41,713 nt of DNA from SKVR01 sp037441525 (GTDB lineage: Bacteria > Bacteroidota > Bacteroidia > Bacteroidales > UBA7960), in the NCBI GenBank assembly GCA_037441525.1, contig JBBISA010000036.1:1-41713 (forward strand). Direction: 5' to 3'. The notes beneath the pieces were generated by a model. It had not been told where the DNA came from, made no database searches, and saw only the letters and a program-made list of their open reading frames with translations. The translations under genes were made by a program, and so were the position numbers. Below are positions 41,051-41,713 of the stretch, piece by piece; positions within the stretch are counted from its first letter, which is position 1; every line of letters starts with the position of its first letter.

Positions 41051-41675
41051 TTATTTTTCTTCATGCTCCGGGCAATCACCCCTCAGTTCAGTGGTTTCGA
41101 GTTTAATGTTAAGAAGGGCGCAGAATTGTCCATTCCTAATCTGGTCGGACCGGTAATGCGCACAGGTTAAGCACATACGTTGAAGGCTCATGATTTCTGC
41201 TTTATGCAAATGATGAATGATTTCAATCAGAGGGAGTAAAAAATTTTCTTTATCGGAAGAATTGAGCTTTTCAGTAGGGGCAAAAATCTCCTGTATTACC
41301 AGTGATGATTTGCGGGCTATTGCAAGCCCGTTTGGGGTAAGGTGAATGGTATAGCTTCTTGTATCTTACTGGTGGTATTCTTTGGTGATCAGCTCTTTTT
41401 GGGTAAGGGTTTTTATGGTGTCGCTAATGGTGGCCTTTGTAATGTTGAATACACAGGAAAGGTAGGTTCCTGTCCTTTTTTCTTAACTGTGATTGAGCAG
41501 AAAGATCAATTTCTGGATTTGATTAGGGGTAAGTGAAAGGTTCTTGCTCTCGTTCCACAACATGATCCTAAATGCCTGGGATAGCCTTTCAATGGCTGCA
41601 ACAATGCGGTGATGGGGGTTGCTGTTTTGGATATTAAGGTAGAAACGGGACTTGTCCTTTGATTTGATTAGCCAT
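41051..41675 (-). pseudogene. Broken MarR-family regulator with Cys-rich C-terminus
   Basis: Reading from 41675, one extra base after the third codon (ATGGCTAAT, then C) shifts into the long frame, which gives KSKDKSRFYLNIQNSN, then AIERLSQAFRIMLWNESKNL and LTPNQIQKLIFLLNHS. A TAA at 41485-41483 interrupts before EKRTGTYLSCVFNITKATIS; a second TAA at 41368-41366 lies between EYHQ and DTRSYTIHLTPNG. The winged-helix parts are recognisable (ITKATISDTIKTLTQKELI is the recognition region; DTRSYTIHLTPNG the wing). The C-terminus has four cysteines (CLTCAHY, QFCALL, GDCPEHEEK). All lesions lie in one gene, so a decayed regulator is the simplest reading. Confidence 0.8.
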
Positions 41676-41713
41676 TAATTCGTCTTTATTCGTGTGATCG
41701 CTGGCAATATTAC

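Noticed and set aside
41366..41485. TAA codons in the MarR frame as evidence of an alternative genetic code
   Set aside because: TAA ends many intact genes here (for example rplX, rplO and the Arc-like gene) exactly where their families end, so it is a normal stop codon.
41342..41536. Open frame of 64 codons on the + strand
   Set aside because: It is antisense to the broken MarR gene, has no family resemblance and no promoter, so it is a chance frame.

Overview
The window looks like a chromosomal segment from a member of the Bacteroidota, most likely Bacteroidales or a Marinilabiliales-type relative. Several things point there. Promoter-like boxes fit the phylum's TAnnTTTG -7 consensus and recognisable Shine-Dalgarno sites are scarce. 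rpsL-rpsG-fusA runs straight into the S10/spc/alpha ribosomal clusters with no tuf. There is a DUF4290 protein, DUF6089-like outer-membrane barrels, a secreted nuclease with a C-terminal type IX secretion (T9SS) sorting domain, and an NtrC-like regulator with no DNA-binding domain. No tRNA, rRNA, CRISPR array or prophage was recognised.

Left part (1-13.7 kb). An IS4-type transposase fragment (DUF4372) lies at the edge, followed by two tandem paralogous outer-membrane beta-barrel genes on the + strand. A run of minus-strand housekeeping genes follows: ppx plus the HTH-less sigma54-type response regulator, a NatA/NatB-like ABC exporter pair, grpE-dnaJ, murA (catalytic Cys replaced by Asp), a DUF4290 gene and a uvrD/pcrA helicase.

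Middle part (13.7-34.1 kb). A 512-bp divergent control region carries a uvrD promoter and two rpsL-facing promoters. It is followed by a nearly unbroken + strand translation and transcription cluster: rpsL, rpsG, fusA, rpsJ, rplC, rplD, rplW, rplB, rpsS, rplV, rpsC, rplP, rpmC, rpsQ, rplN, rplX, rplE, rpsN, rpsH, rplF, rplR, rpsE, rpmD, rplO, secY, map, infA, rpmJ, rpsM, rpsK, rpsD, rpoA, rplQ. It ends at a strong terminator. Three wider gaps inside the cluster hold a promoter-like box or stem-loops that may be internal control points. Enolase follows with its own promoter and terminator.

Right part (34.1-41.7 kb). This accessory region has a secreted endonuclease/exonuclease/phosphatase-family enzyme with a T9SS tail, a Na+/phosphate cotransporter-like protein with a PhoU-like tail, a beta-helix lipoprotein possibly acting on polysaccharide, and a tight two-gene unit of an SPFH membrane protein and a 56-residue Arc-like DNA-binding protein. 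After a non-coding stretch with two strong palindromes comes a MarR-family gene broken by three separate lesions.

Most of the window is conserved core genome and I see no clear new multi-gene system. The items best worth a second look are the HTH-less regulator coupled to ppx, the SPFH-Arc pair, the palindromes at 40.9 kb, the decaying MarR gene with its Cys-rich tail, and the structured gaps inside the ribosomal cluster. All family calls come from reading motifs by eye; no database search was run.
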